A model generated the notes under the pieces. The model was given only the letters and a program-made list of their open reading frames with translations. It did not search any database and had not been told where the DNA came from. Shown piece by piece: positions 12,072 through 24,229 of a stretch of DNA of 64,000 nucleotides. The position numbers were made by a program, and so were the translations under genes. Source of the DNA: Favolaschia claudopus (lineage: Eukaryota > Basidiomycota > Agaricomycetes > Agaricales > Mycenaceae); contig JAWWNJ010000007.1 of the NCBI GenBank assembly GCA_037176885.1, positions 2,170,001 to 2,234,000 of the forward strand. Reading direction: 5' to 3'. Position 1 is the first letter of the stretch; every line of letters begins with the position of its first letter.

Positions 12072-15000
12072 ATGCTTTCCCCCATGCTTTCCCCCATTGC
12101 TATTGTATGTACCTTCTCCTTCGCCTTGCTTGCTTCTATGGTCTAATAGAAACAGGTCGGTATCTCAACGTCTCTTCCTTCGGGCACGACGTCCGATACT
12201 AATCTCGACCACGCATCCTTCTTTGACTTTCTCCTAAGCGGGGACGAATCATACGAAGTTATACCCAATGACCGCTTCGATTCAGATAGGTTTGATCGCT
12301 TTTATCGTCGTCGCAAATGCCCCACCTAATGCGCTCGCAGCTACCTTGGACCTGGAATAGGTCTTCTCTCCACGAAATACGGCTCTTTCCTCAAAAACCC
12401 CGATTTTTTCGACAACGCAGAGTTTGGCGTCAGTAACCGTGATGCACGCGCTATGGCCCCAGCCACTCGGCTCCTCATAGAGCAGTGCTTTCTCGCCCTC
12501 CTCGACTCAGGCATCGAGTTCCGCAACAAACAGGTTGGGTGTTTTGTGAGCGCCAATCCGGCGGATATAACCAATGCTGGGATGAGCAATCCGGTACATT
12601 GCCGCTTGATGCCACTAATTCAATGCTAACACTCCCAAGGACGAATATGAGCTTCGCGGCTCCTTTGCGCGCATACCCACCATGCTCGCCAACCGCATCT
12701 CCTTCCATTTAGACCTTCTTGGGCCGTCGTTCCCGCTCGACACCGCCTGCTCCTCTACTCAGACGGCTTTTCATATCGCGGTGCAGAGCATCCTCTCGGG
12801 GGACTGCGAGAGTGCGCTTGTTGGAGGATGCCAGCTCAATCAGCGGTAGGTCGTTTCTTTACGTTTGTCTGTGATCGTCCTGTGTGCCGGCCTCATTGAC
12901 AATTTCCTCGCCAGCATCTTCGACTGGATCGAATACGGCCAGTTTGGTATCCTTTCCCCCGACGGGAAGTGCAAGCCGTTCAATGCCGGGGCTGATGGGT
13001 ACGTTCTGCGTTTTCTTTCTTGGCAACTTCTCCGTGTTTTTGTGCTTCTCTTTCCTTCTTCGCCACCCAGACACGCTTTGCAACTTTGTGTTTTGCTCTG
13101 ACCGTTATTCTCGCCTCCATCATCCGTCCCAACATTAGATACACCCCGATACACAGATGAAGCTAAATAAGCTTCACATCTAACTGGTGTACAACGCCAC
13201 TTCAGTCTCATTCCGACCTTCATGTCGTCACCAGAATTACCCCGCGCCCCTCCCTTTTTTGCATTTTTCTTTCTGATTCGTTTCATCTCTTGTTCCTCTC
13301 ACCACGGACATTGCTAACGCGGGCCATGTAACAGATTCGGACGCGCAGAGGGCTGTGCTGCCGTCGTGCTCAAACCCCTTTCGCAAGCGCTGAGGGACGG
13401 GGATCGGATCTATGCCACGGTACGTTTGTTCTTCTGCATCAATTTGGGTATGCGCGAACCAACATGCCTGCTTGTCCTTGCAGGTATGCGGAACGGCGGC
13501 AAACAACAATGGAGCAGGCGGTCCGCCCGCAGCGCCTGTCGCTAAATACCAAGCGGAGGCAATGGAAACTGCGTTTCAGCGTGCGGGGAGAAAACCTTGT
13601 GAGGTCAGCTATGTTGAGGTACATGCGACTGGTAAGTTTCTCTGTTGGGTCAGTCACTTGCTGAGCTCATGAGGCGTTCTTGGATAGGTACGGCCAAGGG
13701 CGATCCCACAGAAGCTAATTGGGTTGGGGAACGCTTCAGTCGCGGACGAGAGGGCGACTTGCTGATTGGCAGTGTTAAGGGCAACATTGGGTTTGTCGTT
13801 TTACTTCTGTAGTCACAGATGGTAGCTGACCGGTTGGCTTTAGGCACGCTGAGATCACGTCCTTCCTCGCGTCGCTTTCAAAAGTGCTCTCCATATTTGA
13901 GCATGGAGTTGTCCCGCCCAATATCAACGTCGGCACCCTCAACCCAGCCATTCATTGGAATGAGTTTGGTCTGAGAATTCCAATGGAAGCACTGGCGCTT
14001 CCTGCTAGCAAGAGTACGAGGTTTATGATTTTTGCGCGGCATTGCTAATAAAGCTTACTGTAGATGGCGGCCCCGCGTTGATTTCGATGTGCAGCTCGGG
14101 TATCGGCGGCGCCAACGGGCACGTCGTGCTTGAAGCTCCTCCCGCACCGCAAGGTATCGTTCCTTCTGAGCTCGTCGACAAGCCCATACTGCTTGCCATT
14201 GGTGGCATGTCTCCGCGCTCCACTGCCGCCCTCTCCGAGCAAGCCATGGCACTTTTACGTAGCCTACAAAAGTCAGAATGGCCGTTGCTCGCAACGATCT
14301 TCGGGAGAAGGGCGAGACAGATGAGTTTCCGTTCGTGGACGATTGTCGACCCGAAAAAGGTTGCCGAGAAGCAGGACATGGGCGAGAGTTGGGGATTAGA
14401 TTGGACGAAGCCAGTACTGTCCCCGCGCGAGACGCCCAGGGTAGTGTTTGTGTTTTCGGGACAAGGACCGCAGCATGTTACCAGTACGTCTTTTCTCTTT
14501 CATTCGTCTATCTTTGATCAAGCTGACGATGGCTTCAGTGGGTCGACAGCTCTTTGCAGCCTTCCCTGCATTCCGCAAGAGCATACTCGAGATGGACGAC
14601 ACGTTCATGCGCGTGACTGGCAAATCCATCATGGGTGATTACGGATTGTTTGGAGCCCAGCCGTCGACCGCGCCGTTCGCGTTCCCCGCTGTTTGGCCGA
14701 TTGCGTTGACGCTTCCATCCATCGCGATATTCCAAATTGCGCTTTTTGACCTGCTCATCTCGTTGGGCGTCAAACCGGACGTGCTCATTGGACACTCTGC
14801 TGGAGAAACGGCGTTGTTATATGCGAGTGGGGCAGCACCAAAAGCTATGGCGGTCGAGTTAGCGATCATCCGTGGACGGACGTTCTCCAGAGTCGAAAGT
14901 GCCGGCGGTACCATGGCCGCGCTTTCGTGCACCGAGCTTGACGCTGTCACGTACATTGATGATTACAAGGCAGAGTACCCCCACGCTGTGGTAGAGCTCG

Positions 15001-18000
15001 CATGCCTTAACGCTCCTGCTGCTGTGGCACTGAGCGGGGAGGAGAAGGCGGTTGAGGGTGTGCTTGCAAGGGCGAAAGAGATGGGCGTGTTTGGGGTCAA
15101 GATCAGGACATGTGTGCCGATTCATTCGAGTATCATGGAGATGATACGGGAGGAATACCTTGAACAGATGCAAGACCTCTTTGCGCGCTACACTTGCGCT
15201 GGCGAGCAGCTCAAGCCGACTATCCCCACCTACTCGACACTCTTTGCCTCATTGCTCGACACGCAATTCGCCTTCACTCCTGAATACTTTTGGCAAAACA
15301 CCCGCGGAAAGGTTTTATTCACGCCCGTCATCCAATCCCTCGCCGAAAACTCGACCTTTATCGAGATTGCGCCGCACCCTGTCCTGTCAGCATATCTCTC
15401 TATGATGGCCGGCGAGGGCAGCACCGTTCTTTCCACAGTCTTCAGACCAAGCAGCAAGCCAAATGTGATCCCTTCCACGGAGATACACGACCTCCTCCGG
15501 TTTCTCGGCAGGCTCGTCTGTGCGGGCTACGGCAAACTCGACTTTTCAACTCTCAACGGGGCACCGTATACCCCGCAAAAGCTCTCAAAACGCCTGCCCA
15601 CATACCCGTTCACGAGAAAGAGTTTCCCGCTCTATGTGGATGTTGTTAACGAGAATCGCCAGAAGAACTACGGGCCTTTGAACCGGGCGAGGCTGAGAGT
15701 TAACCAGGATACGCACCCGAGCTTGAAGCAGCACGTTATACGCGGGGAACCGATCTGGCCTGCGGCGGCGTTTTTGGAGATGGTGCGCATCTTCATTTCT
15801 CCTTCTGCAACTACCATCGCTTGACTATCGAGCTAACCGCGTTGTAGGCGCTAGAGTTCCGTCCGACATCACTATTCAATGTGTCTTTACACTCCATGTT
15901 GTCGCTCTCCTCCGAGCAGCCATTACCTGTCAAGATCACCCTCGATGGAGCAGGCGCACATTGGACAGTGAGCTCGCTGGTCTCCCTCAGTCCGGGCAAG
16001 CCATTTGTTGTACGTTGTCGTTGTTCCTATTCCATGCCAATGATGCTCATTCTTCGTTACAGAGCGAGAAGATGCACGCAGAGGGATACATTTCGTTTGA
16101 GGGACCGCCGCCTGCTGTCGACGCCATCCATATCCCGACTATTCGGTCTCGATGCGAGAACTTTGTTGATGGGTCCCGTATGTCAGCTACAACTGAGCCT
16201 CTGCGATACTGATAGCAACTTACACAGAACTCTACTCCTCCCTCGCTTACTTTTCGTCCTACGGACCGCAATTCCAGCGCGTCACGAGTATGTACTACAA
16301 CCTCGACGAGGCGCTCGTGTCGATTCGGGGTGGTGATGCAAGTTTGATTGGGTATGTCGCTTTCATTCGGGGCTTGTTCTGTCGATTTGCTCTATAACTT
16401 CCTGAACGCTGTGCTAACGAGAGGCAGGGAACCTCGTTACATCTCACATCCAGCTATCATCGACGCGGTCTTCCAAACAGCCACCTATCGGCCGTTCACT
16501 GGCAACTTTGACCCAAACGCGTACTACCTCCCCGCGAAGATTCATGCTTTGGTGATGCATAAGGAGGTCAAAGTGGGATATTGGCCGGCACATTTACATG
16601 CGCATGTGCAGTGGGAGAGATGGACGCCTGGTACGTTACATTCCGCCCGATAATTCTGGTAGCTGAAACTGAAGTTTGTGTAATCAACAGACTCCATGAC
16701 ATTCAACTCGCTCATTACGGACACCCTTGGCAATCCGCTTTGTACACTCAACTTTGAGTTCGCGAGGCACCACCTTGCGCTGGTTCCGCCTGTTACGACG
16801 CCTGTACAGGTGGTCATGCAACCTGTGGGGCATGACATGCGAAATGTCGGTAGTATCGATACGAGCGAGGTCGATGTTCACTGAATTGCTTCTGCACTTT
16901 CTAACTCTTGATAGGATGAACTAATCGGGCAACTTGAGAATGTCCTTGGGGCGATGGTGGGCGCTGGCCAACAGCGCTCAGTCAAGATCGCCGTTGTTAA
17001 TTCGGGTATGTCGCGATCATCGGGCTATAGGCTGTCTGACCGCTCTATTAGACGCCTCCGCCATCCTCAAGATCCTCTCCGACTTCCCAGGCTCAGCCTT
17101 TGAGCTCTTTTTGTCTGGTCGACCCGTACATGCTTTCCAATACGGCGTCGTTGTCCGTCGTCTCCAGGATCTTGCCTCGTCTACAGTACTCTTTGATATC
17201 ATCGTCGGAGAGGGCGAGCTTGACGTCGCGTCTCTAGACAAGTATCTGATTCCGGGTGGGTCGATCTTAATCGCGGGCGATGGTGCCTCAATGAACGCCA
17301 ATTTGCTTGAATCACGCTCGTATACCCCGTTCTACACATCCCCAACCCTCATCGACTACCAGAAGCCCACTGGTCTGTCCACTCCCTCTACGCCGTCGCT
17401 GTACACATCGGAAACAGATCTGGTTTATATCTGTGCTTTAGGCGGAGAGATGGAACTTCGCGAGCAGCTACTTGCACTCGCAACGACCAAGGAACTCACT
17501 ATCTGGATCGTTTCCGCGGCCGGTGTCAATTCCGCAGCAGGCATGGGTATGGTACGAGCGTTGAGGAGGGAGTACCTCTATTGGTTCTTGCGCTTTGTGG
17601 AGCTGCCCGCGGGCAAAGTCAGCCCTGCGCAGATGGAGGAAATCAAGCAGATGTTGAAGGGACTGCCGAGTTGGGTCAAGGACGAACCAGATATAGTTTT
17701 TAACGGTCAGGGTACCATCAGCGTCCCGCGCCTGGTACCGATTCCCGACCTAGCTGAGCAGTCAGAACCAGTCCCCTTGGCTGAACAGGTGTCGGTTTCC
17801 ATCGACCATATCGTTCCTGCGCTGAAAACGTCGCCAACTGTCGCCGTTTTCGCTTCCTGCGCCAACGGAAAGCGGTTCATCGGTCTCCAAACTGTGGGCG
17901 CGGGAAACGAGATGCTGGATGTTGACCTTGACCTCGATTCGATGGTGGAGGTTCCCGAGGAAGTGACGTTCGGACCAGATGGCATCGACGGCGTTGCGGG

Positions 18001-21000
18001 GCTTGTCACCGCGCTGCTTGCGTTCCCTGCGCTCAGTTCTTTACGTTGTTTGCCGACTTCAAAGTTGCGTACTTACTCAGTGCTCCTGACCCACGCGGAT
18101 ACTCCAATTGGCTGTGTTGTTCGCCAGCTGTTCGAGCGAGAAAAGGTTAGCGTCACAGCGTTGTCCGAAAGCGCATCGTTACTCGACCTCGCTACGTGCC
18201 AAGGCAATTTCGATCTTCTTGTCTCGGGCTATGACGAGGGCTCGGCTCAAGCCCAGGTTCTCCGCGCTACGCGCCGGTTTTTTTGGGAGATCGAACTCCC
18301 GCAGTACCTTTCTCAACAGCCAACCCGGGTTAGCGACGTCCTTTCCGCCGTCTTTGCTAAAAGATACTATGATATTCGTGTTACTGGGACGTTGCCGATC
18401 ACGACTCTAGGTACACTGCCTGACAAGTTAACTGGTAGCAAGAAGAGGGGGGCGGTGTTTAGCGCAGAAAAGACATATGTACTGTTGGGAGGTCTGGGAA
18501 ATATCGGTGCGCATCTGGCGTTATATTTGTTCCAGGTAAGCCATCTACCCCTGATATTCTGTTCTATTGACTCGGTCTTCCAAGCACGGAGCTCGCCATA
18601 TCATCGCTACCTCCCGCTCCGGCGAAAAGACGTTTGCTCGGCCCGACGCGGTCATTGTTCGCAGGATCTACACGTTCCTGCGTTCGCAAAAGGATCTCTC
18701 CATCCGCATTGAGGCGACCGACGCCTCGTCACCAGCCTCGATGTCGGCGCTGTTCGCCTCGATCCCAAACGCGCACCCAGTTGGCGGAGTTGTAGCTCTT
18801 GCGGCCGTCCTGCGCGATAAGCTCTTAGTCGACTTGAGCGAGCAGGACTTCCAGGCGGTTTACGGCTCAAAGATTAGCGTCGTTGAAACGCTTTTGGAGA
18901 TCGCGGATGTTAGCAAGTTCGAGTTTGTGATGACATTCTCGAGCATGGTCGGTGTATTTGGAACGGGTGGGCAGACAAGCTATTGCGCGTAAGTATGTTT
19001 CGTCTTCTTTCCCTGTTTTCGGCTGATGACGTCGTCGAATAGTGCCAACTTGGTCGTCGAGGAGATGGTGTCGCAATTGCCCAACGCTTTTGCGCTCGTC
19101 TGTCCGGCGGTGTTCGATTCGTCCATCATGCACGAAGGCAGCACGAGGCCAACGAGGTTGGGTCATTTGATGCGCTGGGCGATGTCGCAAGAGGGTATGT
19201 CATCAACGGTCGCTCGAGCGCTCCACTGACTGAGATTACTGCAGAGCTCATTCTCTGGATTGACGACGCGTTCGTTAAACGCCAAGCAGGTGCCAAGTTT
19301 TCGCGATACATGCCCTCAATGCCTTGGCAGACTTTTTCGCGAGCGCCGGGCGATATGCCGGTTGCGATTGGCGGACATCTTATCCCGTCGCCCGAGGACG
19401 ATAACACTGAGCTCACGGATGGTGGTGGCGATGAGGTCGTTTCACTGCAGGACCAAGTTGAGCGGGTCATACGTACAGCGCTGAACGTCGACGAAGAGCG
19501 ATTCGATGTGGATGTCCCGCTGACGAGTTATGGCCTGGATTCGTTGAGCGCAGGGAGGTTATCGTACGTCGCGTCAAATCTTCTGCTATACTCCATAACG
19601 CCTCTTCAGATTTTCCATCCGCTCCCTCATCAAGGTCACCCAGCTGCAGCTATTAGGAGGCAACTCCCTTGCCGACCTCATTCGCAAATACGGCAACGCC
19701 GACGAAGACACGGAAGCCCCTGCGACGACTGCGAACACTGAGAGCGGCAGAGGCGTGGGCGAGGCGCATGTCCAAATGGAGGCACTCGTGGCGCAATATA
19801 CTGCCCTTCTCGACTCGCTTAATATCATTCCGATTTCCGAGGACTCCCTGCCCGCCGCAGACGACATGGTGGTCATGCTAACAGGCACCACTGGAGCGCT
19901 CGGCTGCCACCTTCTCGTCGATCTACTCGCCAGGCCGAACGTCAGGCAGGTGTATGCGTTCAACCGCGTCGGTAAGACCGGGAAAAGTTTGGTGGATCGT
20001 CACCGGGACACGTTGCTGAAACAGGGTATCGCGTTTGAGGCCGTCCTTGGGCATGCCAAATTGATGCTGCTTGAGGGTGAGTTGACCGAGCCGGAATTTG
20101 GGTTGGGCGCCGAAATGTATGAGAGGCTCAGGGGCAGCGTTACGCACTTCATCCACAATGGTGCGTTACCACTACCATCGGTTTCACTGCCAATGACCTG
20201 ATCCATAGCTTGGTACATCAACGTGCTTTCTCCGCTGACTTTCTACGAGCCGCTTATCATGGGGACGTTCAACGTGCTCGCATTTGCAGCGACGGCGGGA
20301 GCGATGGTATCGTTTATGAGTACCCATGGTGTTCCGAGGAATCGTACGTCTTGCTCTTCAGGTTTTTTCTACACCTCGCAACCCCGTTCAATTTCAGTCC
20401 CATCAAAACTAGTCTCCGCTCCGGAAGACATCCTCCTCGATGCCCGCGTCGCCGTCGCCTCTGGCTATACCGAATCCAAGTGGGTCACAGAACGCATCAT
20501 CCAGCATGCATACACCTGCCGGTATGTCAATGCCAACGTCGTCCGTGTTGGCCAACTTTGCGGAAGCACAACGAGCGGTGCATGGGATACTTCACAGTGG
20601 GTGCCTGCGCTGGCGCAGAGTGCCGCTGTTGTTGGGTGCCTGCCGGATGGTGGGAATGACGATGTGCGTCGTCTGTTGGATTCTTTCCCGCCCCTCGTAC
20701 TCACGCTGTTCAGACAACGAGCTGGTTCCCCGTCGACAAGGCGTCATTGGCGGTCATCGACATGCTCTCTTTCCCGAATCGTACACTGCATCTCGTCCAT
20801 CCCAAGCCAATGAAGTGGCATAACATGGTCTCTGTGCTCGCTTCTGCTCTTGCTTCGCCGTCCATGCCGATAACGCTCGTCCCATATGCGGAATGGTATG
20901 CCCGCCTCCGCGCGACGTCCACCCCGGAATTCTCCACAAGACTCGATGCGCTCAAGTTGCTCGACTTTTTCGCGCAGGGGCTTAAGAAAGATCCGAGTAG

Positions 21001-21139
21001 GGAGACAATAGGATTGGTTCCAAGAGTGGATATGGTGCGCAGCGTTAACACAAGTGCAGCGTTGATGAATGCGGCCGAGCTTGCAGAAGAGGATGTACGG
21101 CGGTGGGTTGCGTATTGGCGAGGCGTTGGTTATCTGTAG
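12072..21139 (+). CDS. Iterative type I polyketide synthase, KS-AT-DH-psiMT-KR-ACP-R
   Basis: A multidomain synthase of roughly 2,500 residues with about 20 introns. KS (about 12,090-14,200) begins IAIVGISTSLPSG and has the catalytic triad: Cys in DTACSSTQTA, His in EVHATGT and His in GSVKGNIGHAE. AT (about 14,430-15,480) has FVFSGQGPQ and GHSAGE with its nucleophile Ser. DH (about 15,690-16,900) has HVIRGEPIWP (HxxxGxxxxP) and HPAIIDAVFQT (Asp). A linker region (16,920-18,420) contains only remnants of a C-methyltransferase, such as LIPGGSILIAG. KR (18,470-19,230) has LLGGLGNIG, FSSM and SYCAAN (Ser, Tyr, Asn). There is no enoyl reductase. ACP (19,440-19,700) carries YGLDSLSAG. The chain ends in a thioester reductase (19,860 onward): MLTGTTGALGCHLL and SGYTESKW (YxxxK). 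I infer a partially reduced polyketide released reductively as aldehyde or alcohol. The double MLSP start makes the exact initiator uncertain. Confidence 0.93.
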
Positions 21140-22339
21140 ATTTTGTATGCTATGAGTTTGTTGTGTGGATGCTTCAAGGAATCTTACTGCGTCGAGTTGC
21201 CTGAAGCTGCGAGACGTTCAAATATAACAGTGGCTTTGGATCTTCAGCGAGAAGATTTCGGTGCCCGCGTTTGGTGAGCGCTAGCGGTCGTCGTCGTCGA
21301 GCGGCTAAGTACTTATTCAGTCTGTCGCACAGAGATGCATGCAGCACTAGTGACCCAGGATTCTCGGGAGCAGGTGAGGGGTGGGTGGGCGTTTTTCTTG
21401 CAGGGCGAGTGAGCTGAGTAACGAGCAAGTCGGCATAAGCGCTTTGCTCAGTGCTGCTTGCGTCGATGTCGAAGGACGCGTAACTACCGTTACGTGTTTA
21501 CCGTGACATTCGTTATGCCGCATTCATCATCCCGGCAAGAAACCTAGACTGTTCCTAACTTCCCGTTTTCGTTGATCATCCTGATGCATAGCGGGTATAA
21601 CTTGCGAGGAACGAGCTACAAGTTGTAGCGTCTGTCTTAGAGAGACTAGATAAGTACCTACCTTGTTTACTCTCCAGACTCCACGCAATCCTGATTCCTC
21701 GTTGCAACTTGTTGCTGGCATACGCATTCTCGATATTCTCAAGATATTCTCATCCTTAGACTCTGGAGCCTGCACCCGTCGTCCTCAACTTTGCATCTTG
21801 CATCACGATCCCGGGCCACTCGCAGTCTTTGGCTCGGAATCTGGTCGACTATTACGCTTCGAATCTACATCGTTTCGGCATAGTACCGCCGCGCGTCCTT
21901 CACGTTTTCCACCGATTCTAGCCTCATCTCCCCGCTAGACTGAGGGGAGTCGTCTGCCACAGCCCGCCATCGTGCTGTCTTACAGTTCAGGTTCCAATCT
22001 CCATTGCTGTACAAACCCGCGATGCTCATTCAACATGTATCAAATGTCGTCCACTCACGTTGAATCCTACAGCAGGCTGAGTACAGACTGCGTATCAAGT
22101 ATACAACCGCCCGCAAATACTTCTGAAACAAATTGACCTTCACCTTTCCCGACTTGAAATATCATCCCGTCTTCCACTTAAACGCCGACAAGATAATATC
22201 TCGACCAACAAGATTGGGTAGCCTCTTTTTATCCGGCAAAATCATTCGGGTTCTAGCTTTTGAACTCGTCATCAGCTCGGTTGAATAGTATTCGGTCCAG
22301 AGCTTGTCATCAACAATGTGCGGATTCCTTCAACCACCG
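21140..22339. other. Intergenic region with a transposon-end-like sequence
   Basis: About 1.2 kb between the synthase 3' end and the GTPase 3' end, with no gene supported. At 21,622-21,651 the DNA reads GTTGTAGCGTCTGTC-TTAGAGAGACTA, nearly the same as the right terminus of the foldback element at 34,348-36,130. It is probably a fragment or solo end of a related element. Confidence 0.5.
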
Positions 22340-23830
22340 TCAGCGACCGAAAGAAAAGGACAGCACGACCCACAAGTACAGAAATCTAACGAATCCGTCG
22401 TCCCCGTTTTCAAGTTGTTCCTCGCTTTCAAAGAATTTCTGGTCGGCGATGTCGATCTCGGGGAACTTGAGATTCATGCCCGCACCATCACCATGTTCCT
22501 CGAAGTCGTCCACGACGCTCCAATCACTCGGGCATTGCGAAATCACGGAGTGTGAATCAAATAATGACTCGGAATCAAGCATCGTCTCGAGGTACGCCGC
22601 GTATTCCACGCCGTCTTCCGTCTGTAATGCGGGGGACTGTGATAGACTGCAGATGCCAAAATGAACAACCTGAATCCAGAAATATGTCATCGTGAACGAA
22701 AACGGCCATTCTTCTGACGATTCAGCGTGTTTGCGGAACCAGTGGAATATCTGTTCTCGTCCTAAATGTTGGTGTCATTTCGGAATCGGTCAAGCACTAA
22801 GAACGTGAAATGACGTGGAAGATAAACCAACCGACCGTTACTTCGTGCATACTTGATCAGCATTGAATATATTGCGCGAATTCGAGTATATCCATCCCAC
22901 TGCGACAATTCCGGCGACTCGAACATGCGTAGGAATCGAATAGTCGACGCGTCATTCGATGCGCGTTCGATCCATCGCGTGAGTTCATCTTCCAAGGAAC
23001 GCAGGGAACGCGGATCATCCGCTGGCGTGAGGGGGGGAGGCTTCCCAGCTCTCATCTCATCAGACGACGCAATGAGCCAATTCAACGCCTCGTAGAGAAG
23101 CCCATTGTTCAGACCGTCTTCCAGTGCGGTGATACCTAGGACAAACATACTTGACCCCTTGGGAAACATGTTAGCGATTTCTCGTGTATTTGCAGCATCC
23201 GGGCGATCCTGCTTTGTGGCGAGTCTTCAAAAGAAAATGTCGGTTCAGCTTCGCAGAAAAGAATCCGGTTTCTGAGGCCTACATCAAAATGGGAAACTGC
23301 CCACTCTTTGACAGTGAGAGGATACGCAGGGCTGATCCAAATTCGCGGGCGCTGTCGGGGAATAATTCACGAGCAGTGCTGTCGACAACCCTATTAATAA
23401 CGAAAAACATGTTCACTCGGTTCAGCGAAAAAGAGAAATGAGAGCCACGAACCAGATGAGGGCGTCCGAACTCATAACTCGGGTTTCAGTAGCTTGCGCG
23501 ACGAGCGTAAGAGGGAGCCGCTTTCCAGAGCACCCAAGTGGCCAGGACGGAATTTTGATCGTACGCGGAGAGATGTTGGGAAAGTGAACCTCAGCAACCT
23601 CGAGATAGAGCGCCATGGCCGACGTCCGTTGTTCAACAATTCCTGTATGAACAACTCTGAGTTGCCCGAAATCCAGAAATTCGCGTGTGCTCACCATTAC
23701 TACTGAGAAGTCGAAGAAGTGACGTCTTTCCGGCACCCATTAGACCCAGAAGAGGAATCGTGTATTTGTCCTGAACACTGGCTGGGAAGCAGCGGTCCAA
23801 CAAACGACTGATCAAAGGATTTGTCGACAT
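22340..23830 (-). CDS. ARF-like GTPase with basidiomycete C-terminal extension
   Basis: A small ARF/SAR-type G protein fused to a C-terminal segment common in Agaricomycetes. The start MSTNPLISRLL precedes the P-loop in PLLGLMGAGKTSLLRLL. The G3 (WDxGGQ) region is atypical, reading PSWPLGCSGKRLPL. The core strand DALIWVVDST appears once the intron within the Trp codon is removed. The usual NKxD motif for guanine is not obvious (PILM then divergent sequence). The ARF C-terminus is visible as VLGITALEDGLNNG and LYEALNWL. The extension has DELTRWIERASND, ELSQWDGYTRIRAIYSML and FTMTYFWIQVVHFG, the last two being hallmarks of this fungal family. About five introns. Weak G3 and G4 motifs suggest altered nucleotide handling. 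A decayed copy lies at 1-564. Function is probably regulatory or trafficking-related, but that is inference. Confidence 0.75.
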
Positions 23831-24229
23831 GGGTGGCGCGGCGAAGATTTTGAGCAGCGAGTGGTCCAGGCATCTCAATTTATCTGAATCGCAGTTTTCG
23901 AACACGCACAGTGTCCACGTCTGGGCCACTTTACTGGGTACGTGGCGATTGACAAAGCTGTGTTGACTCGCGATTTTCGGGACCGGCGGACACTGTCAAC
24001 GTGGCTAATTTCTGAGATTGACGGTACAGTTGTTGTCGACTCGAAAAGTTGAACGACTCACGGAAACGCCAACCGACATGCGCCGTGCTTGTAAGTACTT
24101 ACCGCTTGATTCCGTCGAGTCCGTGTCTCTCAGAATCCCCGCAAGGAAACCAGATCCAACCTATGAATACCAGTGGCTGGACGAGCTGATAATGTACATT
24201 TATATCACAGAACATCAGCTCAAACTCCG
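23831..24229. other. Short intergenic region
   Basis: About 0.4 kb between the GTPase 5' end and the hydrolase 3' end (both minus). The part next to the GTPase is related to 640-680. Nothing else is recognised. Confidence 0.4.
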
